Position numbers and translations under genes: made by a program. From positions 1 through 40,713 of the forward strand of contig JAJPIV010000052.1 in assembly GCA_021324595.1 (NCBI GenBank): a DNA stretch of 40,713 bases, in the 5' to 3' direction. This document shows positions 1 to 9,149 of this stretch, piece by piece; positions within the stretch are counted from its first letter, which is position 1; every line of letters starts with the position of its first letter. The notes under the pieces are model-generated. The model was given only the letters and a program-made list of their open reading frames with translations, was not told the origin of the DNA and searched no databases. The DNA is from Actinomycetota bacterium. Its GTDB lineage: Bacteria > Actinomycetota > Actinomycetes > Streptosporangiales > Streptosporangiaceae.

Positions 1-1
1 C

Positions 2-631
2 GGCTGCCCGGTGCCGCGCTGGCAGCCGTCCCGGCTGAACGCCCGCTATCACTCCGCGCTGCGGCTGGCCGAGATCGTGCTGCGGGCCACCTCGGCCGAG
101 AACGCTCCCGGCGGCGTCACCGTCACCGGGTTCCTGTTCGACATGCCGCTGCTGTTCGAGGAGTTTGTCACGGCCGCGCTGCGCGAGGCCATCGAGGAAG
201 AGCACGGCGGCCGCGTGGCTGGCCAGGACCGTGGCTACTTTCTCGACGAGGCCAGCCGGGTCAGGCTCAAGCCGGACATCGTCTGGCACCTGCGCGGCAA
301 ACCGGTCGCCGTGGCTGACGCCAAGTACAAGGCCGAGCAGCCGGCCGGGTACCCGAACGCCGACCTCTACCAGATGCTCGCCTACTGCACCGCGCTCAGG
401 CTGCCCCGCGGCCATCTCATCTACGCCAAGGGCACAGGCGAGCCCGCCGCCCACACGGTCCGCGAGGCAGGCATCGAGATCATCGCTCACGCGCTGGACC
501 TCGGCGCCGGGCCCGCCGCGTTGCTGGCCCAGATCCGTGATCTTGCGAGCGCGCTCGCCGGGGATGCCGCCCCGGCCGTGAGGCCGCGTGGCCGAGGCGG
601 GGCCGTGGGGCCGGCCGAAGGAGCGGCATGA
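2..631 (+). CDS. McrC-like restriction nuclease subunit, 5' truncated by the window edge
   Basis: The frame is open from base 2, so the true start lies outside the window. The visible ~209 residues match the C-terminal PD-(D/E)xK nuclease part of McrC, the partner of the McrB GTPase in modification-dependent restriction. Counting from the GTG at 11, Asp89 (in LKPDIVW) and Asp103-x-Lys105 (in VADAKYK) form the expected catalytic D...DxK set, followed by the family's DLYQMLAYC helix. The last ~25 residues are Gly/Pro/Arg-rich and look unconserved. The stop overlaps the ATG of the next reading frame (ATGA at 628). Seen: motif and overlap. Inferred: an McrB-like gene probably lies upstream, outside the window. 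A solitary McrC-like nuclease remains possible. Confidence 0.8.
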   Translation, partial: GCPVPRWQPSRLNARYHSALRLAEIVLRATSAENAPGGVTVTGFLFDMPLLFEEFVTAALREAIEEEHGGRVAGQDRGYFLDEASRVRLKPDIVWHLRGKPVAVADAKYKAEQPAGYPNADLYQMLAYCTALRLPRGHLIYAKGTGEPAAHTVREAGIEIIAHALDLGAGPAALLAQIRDLASALAGDAAPAVRPRGRGGAVGPAEGAA

Positions 632-1009
632 CGGACCGTGTGCGTGCCCTGCTGGTCGCCCCCGATGGTGACCTGCTGGCGATCCGGCGGGTCCGCCCAG
701 GCCAGGAACCGTACGACCGCCGGCATCCACAGCCTCGTGCACATCGTCAGCCACGACGGCGACCGCCAGTACTTCTACCTCGCCCGCGCACGGTCCTGGT
801 CCGCCCGGGCCGCTGATCGCAGCGGCCCGGAGTTCACCGGCCCCGCCCGCGGTGAGTACCACCAGCCCGTCCCGCTCACCGCCGAGGCGGTAGCAGGGAT
901 CGACCTCAAACCAGATGCCCTCGCCCAGCTCCTTCTCAGGCACCTGCGGGATGGCACCGACCTGTTCGCTCTTCCCGACCTCCGCGCCAGCCAGCCCGCC
1001 CGGGCCTGA
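628..1009 (+). pseudogene. Nudix hydrolase remnant lacking the Nudix box
   Basis: The ATG at 628 opens a typical Nudix N-terminus (RVRALLVAPDGDLLAIRRV, ending RPGQEPY) that runs into unrelated sequence after about residue 29. From about 710 the C-terminal half of a Nudix protein continues in the +1 frame (AGIHSLVHIVSHDGDRQYF, then PEFTGPARGEY and PLTAEAVAGIDLKPDALAQLL) to the stop at 1009. The metal-binding Nudix box (GX5EX7REUXEEXGU) that belongs between the halves is absent. A deletion whose length is not a multiple of three, near 705-720, explains both the missing box and the frame change. The start overlaps the stop of the McrC-like gene, so the two were probably co-transcribed. No catalytic protein can be made from this locus. 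Confidence 0.75.
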
Positions 1010-1097
1010 GCCAGCAGCTGCGCTCGGCCGTCTCCCGGGATGACGCACACGGGATGAGGTGGCATCCGGCAGCCCGCGGGCAGCCGGCGCGAGCGGA

Positions 1098-1808
1098 TCA
1101 GCCGCCTGCGGCCAGCCTGGCGGCGAGCCGTGCGGTGGCTGCCGCGGGGTCGGCGGCCTCGGTGATCGCGCGCACGACGACGATCCGGCTCGCCCCGGCT
1201 TCGAGCACCTGCCCGAGCCGCTCCTGGTCGATGCCGCCGATGGCGAACCACGGCCGCGGCGGGGCGAGGCCCGCCACGAAGCGGATCAGCCCGAGCCCTG
1301 GCGCGGCCCGGCCGGGCTTGGTGGGCGTGGGCCAGACCGGGCCGGCGCAGAAGTAGTCGGCCGCCGGATCGGCGGCCGCTTCCTCGGCCTGGCGCGGTGA
1401 GTGGGTGGACAGGCCGATGACCGGATCGGGCCCCAGGATGCGCCGCGCGATCGCGGCGGGCAGGTCGTCCTGGCCGAGGTGGAGCACGTCCGCGCCGGCC
1501 GCGAACGCCACGTCGGCGCGGTCGTTCACCGCGAGCAGCGCCCCGTGCCGGTCGCAGGCCGCGCGGAACGCCTCAAGGAACCGCAGTTCCCGCGCTGCCT
1601 CCAGGCCCTTCTGCCGGAGCTGGACGATGTCCGCCCCGGCGCCCAGGACGGCGTCGAGGAACGAGGGCAGGTCGCCCTGGCGCTCCCGGGCGTCGGTGCA
1701 CAGGTACAGCCGGGCGGCGGCGAGCCGGCGCCTCAGGGCGGCCCCGCGGGCGCTCCCGGGGCCAGCCGCGCCGCCGCCAGCGGCACCTGCCCCGCCGATC
1801 GGGTTCAC
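1098..1808 (-). CDS. thiE: Thiamine phosphate synthase
   Basis: ThiE joins HMP pyrophosphate to the thiazole phosphate, giving thiamine monophosphate in the cytosol. The 236-residue product shows the family's TIM-barrel signatures in order: QLRQK (63-67), the AVNDR turn (94-97), HLGQDDL (110-116), GPVWPTPTK (156-164, phosphate-binding loop) and FAIGGI (188-193). The start is the GTG at 1808. No clear ribosome site precedes it, and the first ~30 residues (Gly/Ala-rich) are outside the conserved domain, so the true start may be further in. It lies last in a minus-strand series after the flavoprotein and the regulator gene, divergent from thiO-thiS-thiG; no TPP element is visible directly ahead of it. 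Confidence 0.93.
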   Translation of the reverse strand: MNPIGGAGAAGGGAAGPGSARGAALRRRLAAARLYLCTDARERQGDLPSFLDAVLGAGADIVQLRQKGLEAARELRFLEAFRAACDRHGALLAVNDRADVAFAAGADVLHLGQDDLPAAIARRILGPDPVIGLSTHSPRQAEEAAADPAADYFCAGPVWPTPTKPGRAAPGLGLIRFVAGLAPPRPWFAIGGIDQERLGQVLEAGASRIVVVRAITEAADPAAATARLAARLAAGG

Positions 1809-1877
1809 CGGGCCATCTTGCCACCGGGCCGGCGGCGGGCGCCCGCCCAGCCCGCCCTCAGGCGGGCCGCGCGGACG

Positions 1878-2240
1878 TCAGAGGGCGAGGGCCTGCGCCC
1901 GCCGGTTGACCTCCGTGCACCTGTGCGCCGCGATGGCCTCGATCGGGCTTCCCGGCAGGGAGTCATCCGCGGTGAACAGCCATCGCATCGCCTCGGCGTC
2001 GCTGAACCCGCAATCGAACAGCAGCGTCAGCGTGCCGTGCAGGCCGCGGACGACCTGGTTGCCGGCCAGGAACGCCGCCGGGACGGCGAACGAGCCGTCC
2101 GGTCGCTCGACGCCGAGCAGCTTGTGGTCGCGGAGCATCTGCTTGACCCGGCTCACGGGCACGCCAAGCTGCTCCGCAACCTCGGAAACGGTCAGCCAGT
2201 GACCGACGGTGGCGTCGGTCGGGGGGTCGATCTGTGCCAC
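1878..2240 (-). CDS. Rv2175c-like DNA-binding regulator
   Basis: A small protein with a winged-helix/excisionase-like HTH (WLTVSEVAEQLGVPVSRVKQM), then a C-terminal region ending MRWLFTADDSL...IEAIAAHRCTEVNRRAQALAL. Both halves resemble M. tuberculosis Rv2175c, a DNA-binding protein that is a substrate of kinase PknL. A PknL-like kinase gene lies at 5942 in this window, so the kinase/substrate neighbourhood is kept although thi genes now separate the two. I chose the GTG at 2240, which has AAGG six bases upstream; a TTG at 2273 in the same frame would add 11 residues. A regulatory link to thiamine genes is not shown by the sequence. Confidence 0.75.
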   Translation of the reverse strand: MAQIDPPTDATVGHWLTVSEVAEQLGVPVSRVKQMLRDHKLLGVERPDGSFAVPAAFLAGNQVVRGLHGTLTLLFDCGFSDAEAMRWLFTADDSLPGSPIEAIAAHRCTEVNRRAQALAL

Positions 2241-2368
2241 GTCGGCCTTGTCCCCACGGGTCGCACGGGTCAAACGCGGCCTGCCGGGCAGGCGGGGCCG
2301 GGCGGGTATCCCGGGCGAGAGGAGCCGGGCTGCCCGGGGAAGGCCGAGCGGGACGCTCCGGCCGGCGG

Positions 2369-3571
2369 TCAGCCTCCGCCGGAGACCGCGTCGCGCAGCG
2401 GCACCGCCGGGTCGGCGACCCGGTCGGCGCGGACGGGGCTGGCCGCCTCGATCAGCCGCCGCGCCTGGGAGAGCTCACGGGGCAGGCCCACGGTCAGGAC
2501 GGCGACCAGCCGGTCGCCGGCCTCCCCGGAGGCCAGCCAGCAGGCCGACCAGGCTTCGCCGCGCGGGTCGCCGCGCCAGACCAGGCGGTCGGCGCCCTTG
2601 TGGTCGCCGACGTATTGCAGCATCCGGCCGAACTGCTCCGACCAGAAGTACGGCACCGGGTCGTACCGCTGATCCCCGCCGGCCAGGTTCGCCGCGAGCA
2701 CCGCCGGGGCGCGCAGCGCCACGTCCCAGTGCTCGGGGCGCATCCGGCGCCCGAACCTCGCCGACCAGAACGCCGCGCAGTCCCCGACCGCGTACACGCC
2801 CTCGACGGAGCTGGCCAGATGGTCATCGACCCGCACGCCGTCCTCGAGCGCGACGCCGGAGCCGTCCAGCCAGCCCACCTCGGGCCGCACCCCCACCGCG
2901 GTGACGATCACGTCGGCGGCCAGCCATTCACCGCAGGCCAGCACGATGCCGCCGTCCTCCACCGACGCCACCGCCTCGCCGAGCCGCAGCCGGGCCCCGG
3001 CCCGCTCGTACCAGGGGGCGGTCACGGCGCCGACCTCCGCCCCCACGGCCCCGGCGAGCGGCGCCGGGCCCGCCTCGACCACGCACACCCGGCAGCGGCG
3101 GGCCAGCGCGGCGGTGGCCAGCTCGGCGCCGATCCAGCCCGCGCCGATGACGACCAGGCGCGCGCCGGGCACGAGGGCCTCGCGCAGCGCGAGGGCGTCG
3201 TCCAGCGTCCGCAGGAACCGCTGCGGCCCCGGGCCCGGCAGCGCCACCGGCCGCGCCCCGGTGGCGATCACCAGCCGGTCGAACGGGTACTCGCCCCGGC
3301 CGGTCAGCAGGACGTGATCTCCGAGCCGCTCGGCCCGCTCGCCGAGGCGGAACTGGGCGCCGAGGGAGCCGAGCTCGGGGCGCAGCGACGTGTCATCGGC
3401 CTCGCCGCGCAGCACCTGCTTGGACAGCGGCGGCCGGTCGTAGGGCGGGCGCGCCTCGGCCCCGATGACGGTCACCTGCCCCCGGTACCCGGCCGAGCGC
3501 AGCTCCTCGACAGTGCGCAGCCCGGCAAGCCCGCCGCCGGCGATCACGATCCGCTCGGCCGCAGCACCCAC
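2369..3571 (-). CDS. FAD/NAD(P)-dependent oxidoreductase, ferredoxin-reductase type
   Basis: A 400-residue two-dinucleotide-fold flavoprotein. The FAD motif is IVIAGGGLAGLRTVEEL at 8-24, the PPYDRPPLSK segment typical of rubredoxin/ferredoxin reductases follows, then LVIATGARP, a second Rossmann motif for NAD(P)H (LVVIGAGWIGAELA, ~137-150) and the FAD ribityl motif GVYAVGDCAAF (~272). The C-terminal domain with WSEQFGRMLQYVG is of the reductase_C type. It probably reduces a ferredoxin or a Rieske component of an oxygenase; no such partner lies next to it. The GTG at 3571 has AAGGAGG six bases upstream. It is divergent from thiO and shares a 144-bp regulatory region with the TPP riboswitch. 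Confidence 0.85.
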   Translation of the reverse strand: MGAAAERIVIAGGGLAGLRTVEELRSAGYRGQVTVIGAEARPPYDRPPLSKQVLRGEADDTSLRPELGSLGAQFRLGERAERLGDHVLLTGRGEYPFDRLVIATGARPVALPGPGPQRFLRTLDDALALREALVPGARLVVIGAGWIGAELATAALARRCRVCVVEAGPAPLAGAVGAEVGAVTAPWYERAGARLRLGEAVASVEDGGIVLACGEWLAADVIVTAVGVRPEVGWLDGSGVALEDGVRVDDHLASSVEGVYAVGDCAAFWSARFGRRMRPEHWDVALRAPAVLAANLAGGDQRYDPVPYFWSEQFGRMLQYVGDHKGADRLVWRGDPRGEAWSACWLASGEAGDRLVAVLTVGLPRELSQARRLIEAASPVRADRVADPAVPLRDAVSGGG

Positions 3572-3600
3572 CTGATCCTCCTTTGCGCCGGCTGTCCAGC

Positions 3601-3606
3601 TAGGCT
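3601..3606 (+). promoter_or_regulatory. Probable -10 box for thiO-thiS-thiG
   Basis: TAGGCT ends 10 bases before the first paired bases of the TPP riboswitch. No convincing -35 was found at 17-18 bases. An alternative is TTGCGC (3583-3588), 17 bases, TAGAGG (3606-3611), which would start the RNA at the riboswitch 5' edge. Confidence 0.35.
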
Positions 3607-3616
3607 AGAGGGCAGA

Positions 3617-3709
3617 CGCGCGGGAGCCCGGTGCAGACCGGGCTGAGAGGGCGGCTGGGAGCCGCCGACCGCAGAACCTGATCCGGGTCATGCCGGCGAA
3701 GGGAGCGCA
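3617..3709 (+). promoter_or_regulatory. TPP riboswitch (THI element)
   Basis: The two hallmark blocks of the TPP aptamer are present: GGGCTGAGAGG (3640-3650) in the pyrimidine-sensing arm and ACCTGATCCGGGTCATGCCG (3676-3695) in the pyrophosphate-sensing arm, followed by GCGAAGGGAGCG. The closing helix P1 is GCGC (3618-3621) with GCGC (3705-3708). The variable arm GGCGGCTGGGAGCCGCC forms its own hairpin. The conserved 3' GAAGGGAG (3698-3705) is the only good ribosome-binding sequence ahead of the thiO start at 3716 and lies inside the aptamer, so TPP binding should hide it. This means translational rather than terminator control; no terminator hairpin follows. Confidence 0.95.
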
Positions 3710-3715
3710 GGAACG

Positions 3716-4923
3716 GTGAACGCGAGGTCGGCCGGCAGCGCCGGCGAGGGGCAGGCTGCCGGGCAGGTCACGGCGGACGTGCTGGTGATCGGCGGCGGCG
3801 TGATCGGCTTGGCGGTTGCCTGGCGGGCCGCCCAGCGAGGCCTGTCGGTGGCGCTCGCCGACCCGCAGCCGGGCCGCGGCGCCTCGCGGGCCGCCGCGGG
3901 CATGCTGACGCCGGTGGCCGAGGCCGCCTACGCCGAGCGTGAGCTGTTCGAGCTCGGCATGGCCTCCCTCCGCAGCTATCCGGGATTCGTCGCCGAGCTG
4001 GAGGACCTCACCGGGCTGGAGGTCGGGTTCCGGCAGGACGGCACGCTGGCGGTGGCGTTCAGCGCGGACGACATGGCGATGCTGGACGAGCACGCGCTGC
4101 TGCGGGAATCCTTCGGCGCCCCGGTCGAACGGCTGACCGGCCGCGAGTGCCGCCGGGCCGAGCCGCTCCTCGGCCCGGGGATCACCGGCGGCCTGCTGAC
4201 CGCCGATGACGCCTCGGTCGACCCGAGGCTCCTGGCCGAGGCGCTGCTCGCCGCCGGCGCCAAGGCCGGGGTGGCGCACCTGCCGCACCTGGCGGTCTTC
4301 CTCCGCACCCGGGGCGGCCGCGCGTGCGGCGCCGAGCTCGCCGACGGCACCGTGGTCTCCTGCGGCCAGGTGGTGCTGGCCGGCGGATGGGCGTCGGCGT
4401 CGCTGGCGGGCCTGCCGCCCGAGGCGGCGCCGCCGGTGCGCCCGGTCAAGGGGCAGGTCCTGCGGCTGCGCCCGGCGCCGGCCATGCGGATCGCCGGCCA
4501 GCCGCCCGCGCTGATCGGCAGGACGGTGCGCGGGCTGGTCCACGGGTCGCCGGTCTACCTGGTGCCGCGGGAGGACGGCGAGCTGGTCGTGGGCGCCACC
4601 CAGGAGGAGATGGGCGAGGACACGACGGTGACCGCGGGAGCCGTCTGGCAGCTGCTGCGGGACGCCCGCGCGCTCGTGCCCGGGATCACCGAGCTCGAGC
4701 TGACCGAGGCGATCGCCGGCCTGCGCCCGGGCACCCCGGACAACGCGCCGGTGCTCGGGCCCTCGGCCCTGCCCGGCATGGCGCTGGCGACCGGCCACTT
4801 CCGCGGCGGCGTGCTGCTCACCCCGGTCACCGCGGACCTGATCGCGCAGTTCCTGCACGACGGGAAGCTGCCCCCGGCCGCCGCCGCCTTCACTGCGGAC
4901 CGGTTCACCCCGCGGGGCCGCGC

Positions 4924-4927
<4 letters not shown>
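3716..4927 (+). CDS. thiO: Glycine oxidase ThiO
   Basis: ThiO oxidises glycine to the imine (dehydroglycine) used by ThiG to build the thiazole of thiamine. The 403-residue D-amino-acid-oxidase-type flavoprotein has the N-terminal FAD motif VLVIGGGVIGLAVAWRA (22-38), followed by GASRAAAGMLTPVAEA, and the C-terminal LRPGTPDNAPVLGPS and ATGHFRGGVLLTP segments that close over FAD. The GTG at 3716 is the first start after the TPP element and uses the Shine-Dalgarno sequence within it. The stop overlaps the thiS start (GTGA at 4924), giving translational coupling. Confidence 0.95.
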
Positions 4928-5902
<975 letters not shown>

Positions 5903-5928
5903 CCCGGCCGGGCGGGCACGCCGACCCC

Positions 5929-5934
5929 TACACT
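5929..5934 (+). promoter_or_regulatory. -10 box, leaderless start of the PknL-like kinase gene
   Basis: TACACT lies seven bases before the ATG at 5942, the distance that puts the RNA start at the A of the ATG. There is no Shine-Dalgarno sequence ahead of this ATG. No clear -35 is seen. Confidence 0.55.
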
Positions 5935-5941
5935 GTTGCCG

Positions 5942-8161
5942 ATGGATACCGCCCTCTCGCCACCGGTGGGCCGGCTCCTGGGCGGCCGGTACCACGTGGG
6001 GTCGCAGATCGCGCGCGGCGGCATGGCCACGGTGTACCTCGGCACGGACACCAGGCTGGACCGCGTGGTCGCGATCAAGATCGCCCACCCTGAGCTGGCG
6101 GGCGACGCGGAGTTCGTGCGCCGGTTCATCGGCGAGGCGCGGTCCGCCGCGCGGCTGTCGAGCCCCAACGTGGTCGCGGTCTACGACCAGGGGTCCGACG
6201 GGCCGGTTCACTACATCGCGATGGAGTACGTCCCCGGCCGCACGCTCCGCCAGCTGCTCAACGAGCGGGGCAGGCTGCCGCCTGCGGAGGCCCTCGCCAT
6301 CATGGCCGGGGTGCTCTCCGGGCTCGCCGCCGCGCACCAGGCCGGGTTCGCGCACCGGGACGTCAAGCCGGAGAACGTGCTGCTGACCGCGGGCGGCGGG
6401 GTGAAGGTCGCCGACTTCGGGCTGGCCAGGGCGGTGGCCGGAGCGGTCCACACCAGGGGCGGGATGATCATCGGCACCGCCGCCTACCTCGCGCCCGAGC
6501 AGGTCGAGGGCGGGACCTCCGATGCGCGCACCGATGTCTACGCGGCCGGCGTCATGCTGTTCGAGCTGCTGACCGGCACCCAGCCGCACACCGGCGAGAG
6601 CCCGCTGGCGGTCGCCTACAAGCACGTCCACGAGGTCGTGCGGGCACCGTCCAGCGTGCTCCCGGGGCTGCCGCCGGCGCTGGACGCGCTGGTTGCCATG
6701 GCGACCAGCCGCGACCCCGACCTGCGTCCCGCCAATGCCGGGCAGTTCCTCCGGGCGGTCAGCGAGGTCCGGAACGGGCACGTTCCGCACGGGCGGGCCG
6801 ATCCGGGCGGCCACCTGGCCTGGCCGGCCGGCGACGGCTGGCACCCCTCGGGGCCGCTGCTCGGCGCGCCGCATCCGTCCGGCCCGCTCGCGGAGCCGCC
6901 CTCCCGCGGCTCGCATCCCTGCGCGCCGGCCGGGGACCGTGACCTGGCGGTGTACGCACCGCCGTCCGGCGGCCATCCCACGGACGCCTACCCGGCGCTG
7001 TTCGACGGGTACCTGCCATCCGCCGCCCGCTCACCGGTCACCGGGGCCGCGCCGGCGGCCCGCCCGCCCGGCCAGGCCTGGCAGTCCGGCCCCGGCCTGG
7101 TCGGCGCCTCGGCGCTGCCGTCGCTGCGGCCGGACACCGGGCCGGCCGCCGTGGCCCCGCGGGGCGACGGCCCGGGCGCCCAGGCCAACCCGACCCTGAT
7201 CGTCCCGGCGGGCGCCGGCCTGGCCGGCGGGGACGGCTTCGGCCCCGGGGGCCCCGGCCGCCGCGGCCGCCCCGGCCGGGGCGGCGGGCTGTCCAGCGGC
7301 CGGCTGCTCTACCTGGCCGGCGCCCTCGCGGTCGCGCTGGTCGCCGCCGTCGCCGCCTGGTGGCTGGGCTCCGGCCAGTACGTCAGCGTGCCGCACGTCC
7401 GCGGCTTCCTCCTGGCCACGGCCAAGGCCGAGATGACCAACGCGGGCCTGCGATGGAAGGTCGGCCGCCCCGCGCGCAGCCCGCTGCCGAGGGGAGAGGT
7501 CGTCGCCACCTCCCCCGCGACCGGCTCGCGGGTCGCCAGCGGGTCGGTGGTGACGCTGATCGTGTCGCTCGGCCCGCAGATGATCCAGGTGCCGAACGTC
7601 AGCGGGCAGCCGCTCGCCCAGGCCGAGGCCGCCCTGCGGCACGCGGGCCTGCGGATCGGGGCGGTCACCCGGTCCACCTCGAGCACGGTGCAGGCCGGCT
7701 ACGTGATCAGCACCAGCCCGTCGGCGTACGCGCGCTGCTCGCAGTACCGCCCCGTGGGCATCACGGTCAGCGCGGGCCAGGGCCTGCCGAACTTCGTCGG
7801 CATGCAGCTGGGCCAGGCGCAGCAGGCCGCGCAGCAGGGCGGCTACACGCTCAACCCGGTGCCCGCCCAGAGCAACCAGCCGCCGAACACGATCATCGCC
7901 CAGTCCCCGCAGGCCGGCACCCCGGTCACCCCGGGCGAGGTCGTCACGGTCCAGGTCTCGCAGGGGCCGCCCGGGGTCCAGGTGCCGAACGTCGTGGGCA
8001 TGTCGCTGCCGCAGGCGGTCAACACGCTGCAGCAGGCCGGGTTCCAGGTCTCGGTCGTGCACCAGGGCCCGGGCAACCGGGTGGGCCGGATGAGCCCGAC
8101 GGGAACGCAGCCGAAGGGCGCCACGATCACGGTCTACGTCGGCTGGTTCAGCGGGCTGTGA
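5942..8161 (+). CDS. pknL: PknL-like Ser/Thr kinase with four PASTA repeats
   Basis: A membrane receptor kinase of 739 residues. The N-terminal cytosolic kinase domain (~15-275) has the glycine loop ARGGMATVY, Lys46 (VAIKI), HRDVKPEN (catalytic Asp140), DFG (158-160) and the activation segment ending GTAAYLAPEQ. A long Pro/Gly-rich linker (~280-450) leads to one membrane helix (~453-475, LLYLAGALAVALVAAVAAWW). Outside are four PASTA repeats, each opening near a VPxVxG-type motif (VPHVRG, VPNVSG, LPNFVG, VPNVVG), which bind muropeptides or peptidoglycan in this family. The ATG at 5942 follows a leaderless promoter; a TTG at 5936 would add two residues. The Rv2175c-like gene at 1878 supports the PknL assignment over PknB; PknB normally sits with pbpA/rodA, absent here. 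Confidence 0.9.
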   Translation: MDTALSPPVGRLLGGRYHVGSQIARGGMATVYLGTDTRLDRVVAIKIAHPELAGDAEFVRRFIGEARSAARLSSPNVVAVYDQGSDGPVHYIAMEYVPGRTLRQLLNERGRLPPAEALAIMAGVLSGLAAAHQAGFAHRDVKPENVLLTAGGGVKVADFGLARAVAGAVHTRGGMIIGTAAYLAPEQVEGGTSDARTDVYAAGVMLFELLTGTQPHTGESPLAVAYKHVHEVVRAPSSVLPGLPPALDALVAMATSRDPDLRPANAGQFLRAVSEVRNGHVPHGRADPGGHLAWPAGDGWHPSGPLLGAPHPSGPLAEPPSRGSHPCAPAGDRDLAVYAPPSGGHPTDAYPALFDGYLPSAARSPVTGAAPAARPPGQAWQSGPGLVGASALPSLRPDTGPAAVAPRGDGPGAQANPTLIVPAGAGLAGGDGFGPGGPGRRGRPGRGGGLSSGRLLYLAGALAVALVAAVAAWWLGSGQYVSVPHVRGFLLATAKAEMTNAGLRWKVGRPARSPLPRGEVVATSPATGSRVASGSVVTLIVSLGPQMIQVPNVSGQPLAQAEAALRHAGLRIGAVTRSTSSTVQAGYVISTSPSAYARCSQYRPVGITVSAGQGLPNFVGMQLGQAQQAAQQGGYTLNPVPAQSNQPPNTIIAQSPQAGTPVTPGEVVTVQVSQGPPGVQVPNVVGMSLPQAVNTLQQAGFQVSVVHQGPGNRVGRMSPTGTQPKGATITVYVGWFSGL

Positions 8162-8171
8162 GGCCGGCCGC

Positions 8172-8843
8172 TCAGAGCTCCGGGGCCTCGTCCGGCTGCT
8201 CCTGGTAGGAGTACCGCTGCTCCCGCCACGGGTCGGCGTTGTTGTGGTAGCCGCGCAGCTCCCAGAACCCGCGCCGGTCGCCGATCAGGTACTCGATCGC
8301 CCGCACCCACTTCACGCTCTTCCAGCCGTACCGCGAGGGCACGACGAGCCTGACCGGGAAGCCGTGCTCCGGCGTGAGGTCCTGGCCGCCGCACCCGGTG
8401 GCCAGCAGCGTGTCCGGCTCGCGGAGCGCCTCGACCGGCAGGTTCGCGCTGTAGCCGAAGTCCGCCCAGACCATCACGTGCGTCACCGCGGCGGCCGGCG
8501 GCACCACGCGGAGCACCTCCGCCGCGGGAACGCCTGACCAGCGCACCGCGAGGACGCTGAACTTCGTGACGCAGTGAAAGTCGGCCACGACCTCGGCACG
8601 CGGGAGCGCCCGGAAGTCCTCCCAGCCCCAGCGCTGCTCGCGGCCGGACGCCGTGGCGCCGGTGACGCGCAGGTCCCAGGTGGCCGGGTCGAAGGCCGGG
8701 ACCGGCCCGTAGTGCATGACCGGCAGGCCGTCCTGCAGGTGCTGCCCCGGCGGAAGCCCGCGCGGGGGGGACGCGGCACGCCGGCCCGGCGATGCCGCGC
8801 CGGGGGCGCCGAGCCGGGGTGCGCCGGCGTCCTGCTGCCTCAT
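8172..8843 (-). CDS. Sulfite-oxidase-like molybdopterin oxidoreductase
   Basis: The product has the sulfite oxidase Mo-cofactor fold: LRVTGATASGREQRW, the cysteine molybdenum ligand in ADFHCVTKFS, VRWSGVPAAEVLR, LATGCGGQDLTPEHGFPVRLVVP and YGWKSVKWVRAIEYL. No haem or dimerisation domain follows, as in the YedY/MsrP-related cytoplasmic group. No twin-arginine signal is visible; the N-terminal ~35 residues are Gly/Ala/Pro-rich. I take the ATG at 8843; an in-frame ATG at 8876 would add 11 residues. The substrate cannot be read from the sequence. It ends ten bases from the convergent kinase gene. Confidence 0.85.
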   Translation of the reverse strand: MRQQDAGAPRLGAPGAASPGRRAASPPRGLPPGQHLQDGLPVMHYGPVPAFDPATWDLRVTGATASGREQRWGWEDFRALPRAEVVADFHCVTKFSVLAVRWSGVPAAEVLRVVPPAAAVTHVMVWADFGYSANLPVEALREPDTLLATGCGGQDLTPEHGFPVRLVVPSRYGWKSVKWVRAIEYLIGDRRGFWELRGYHNNADPWREQRYSYQEQPDEAPEL

Positions 8844-8976
8844 GCCCGCCTGACCCTGTCCCTCCGCGCCGGCCATGCGGCGCCGGGGACCCGCCGGTTC
8901 ATGGCCAGCGCAGCCAGTCTGCCACCCGCGCCGGCGGCGGCCGCGGCCGGCTGCCCGCCAGGGCGCGGGGATGCGC

Positions 8977-8982
8977 TAAGCT
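8977..8982 (+). promoter_or_regulatory. -10 box for the DAHP synthase leader transcript
   Basis: TAAGCT is seven bases upstream of the leader-peptide GTG at 8990, placing the RNA start at that codon. No convincing -35 is present at 17-18 bases. Confidence 0.6.
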
Positions 8983-8989
8983 ACCGGCC

Positions 8990-9064
8990 GTGGGTCAGGC
9001 GCACTGGTTCTTTTATGGCTGCTCACCCGGCACCGGGGAGATGGCCCGCCAGACGCTGCGCTGA
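8990..9064 (+). CDS. Aromatic amino acid leader peptide (Trp-Phe-Phe-Tyr) of the DAHP synthase gene
   Basis: A 24-codon open frame: GTG start, residues GQAH, then the run Trp-Phe-Phe-Tyr (TGG TTC TTT TAT, 9005-9016), GCSPGTGEMARQTLR and TGA. The run covers all three aromatic amino acids whose common pathway starts with the enzyme encoded 86 bases downstream. TTT and TAT are very rare in this GC-rich sequence (the synthase gene itself uses TTC and TAC), which fits a sensor for charged tRNA. The start has no ribosome site but has a -10 box seven bases ahead, so the RNA is probably leaderless. A perfect hairpin follows at 9082-9113, and 9027-9038 can pair with its left arm as an antiterminator. 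This is the architecture of ribosome-mediated attenuation; the role is inferred. Confidence 0.85.
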   Translation: MGQAHWFFYGCSPGTGEMARQTLR

Positions 9065-9081
9065 CGCAGGCACCGAGCTCC

Positions 9082-9113
9082 AAGCCCCCGGCCGGGACAC
9101 CGGCCGGGGGCTT
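9082..9113 (+). terminator. Attenuator hairpin ahead of the DAHP synthase gene
   Basis: A perfect 14-bp inverted repeat (9082-9095 with 9100-9113, loop GACA) runs from AAGCCCCCGG to its complement ending CTTTCG. The U-tract is weak (CUUUCGUCGUU), common for actinobacterial terminators. A competing helix is possible: CCGGC (9027-9031) with GCCGG (9091-9095) and CGGGG (9034-9038) with CCCCG (9086-9090), ten pairs with a two-base bulge. The antiterminator strand lies 11 bases after the leader Tyr codon. Confidence 0.85.
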
Positions 9114-9149
9114 TCGTCGTTGGAGCCGACCCGACAGGAGGATGAGCAG

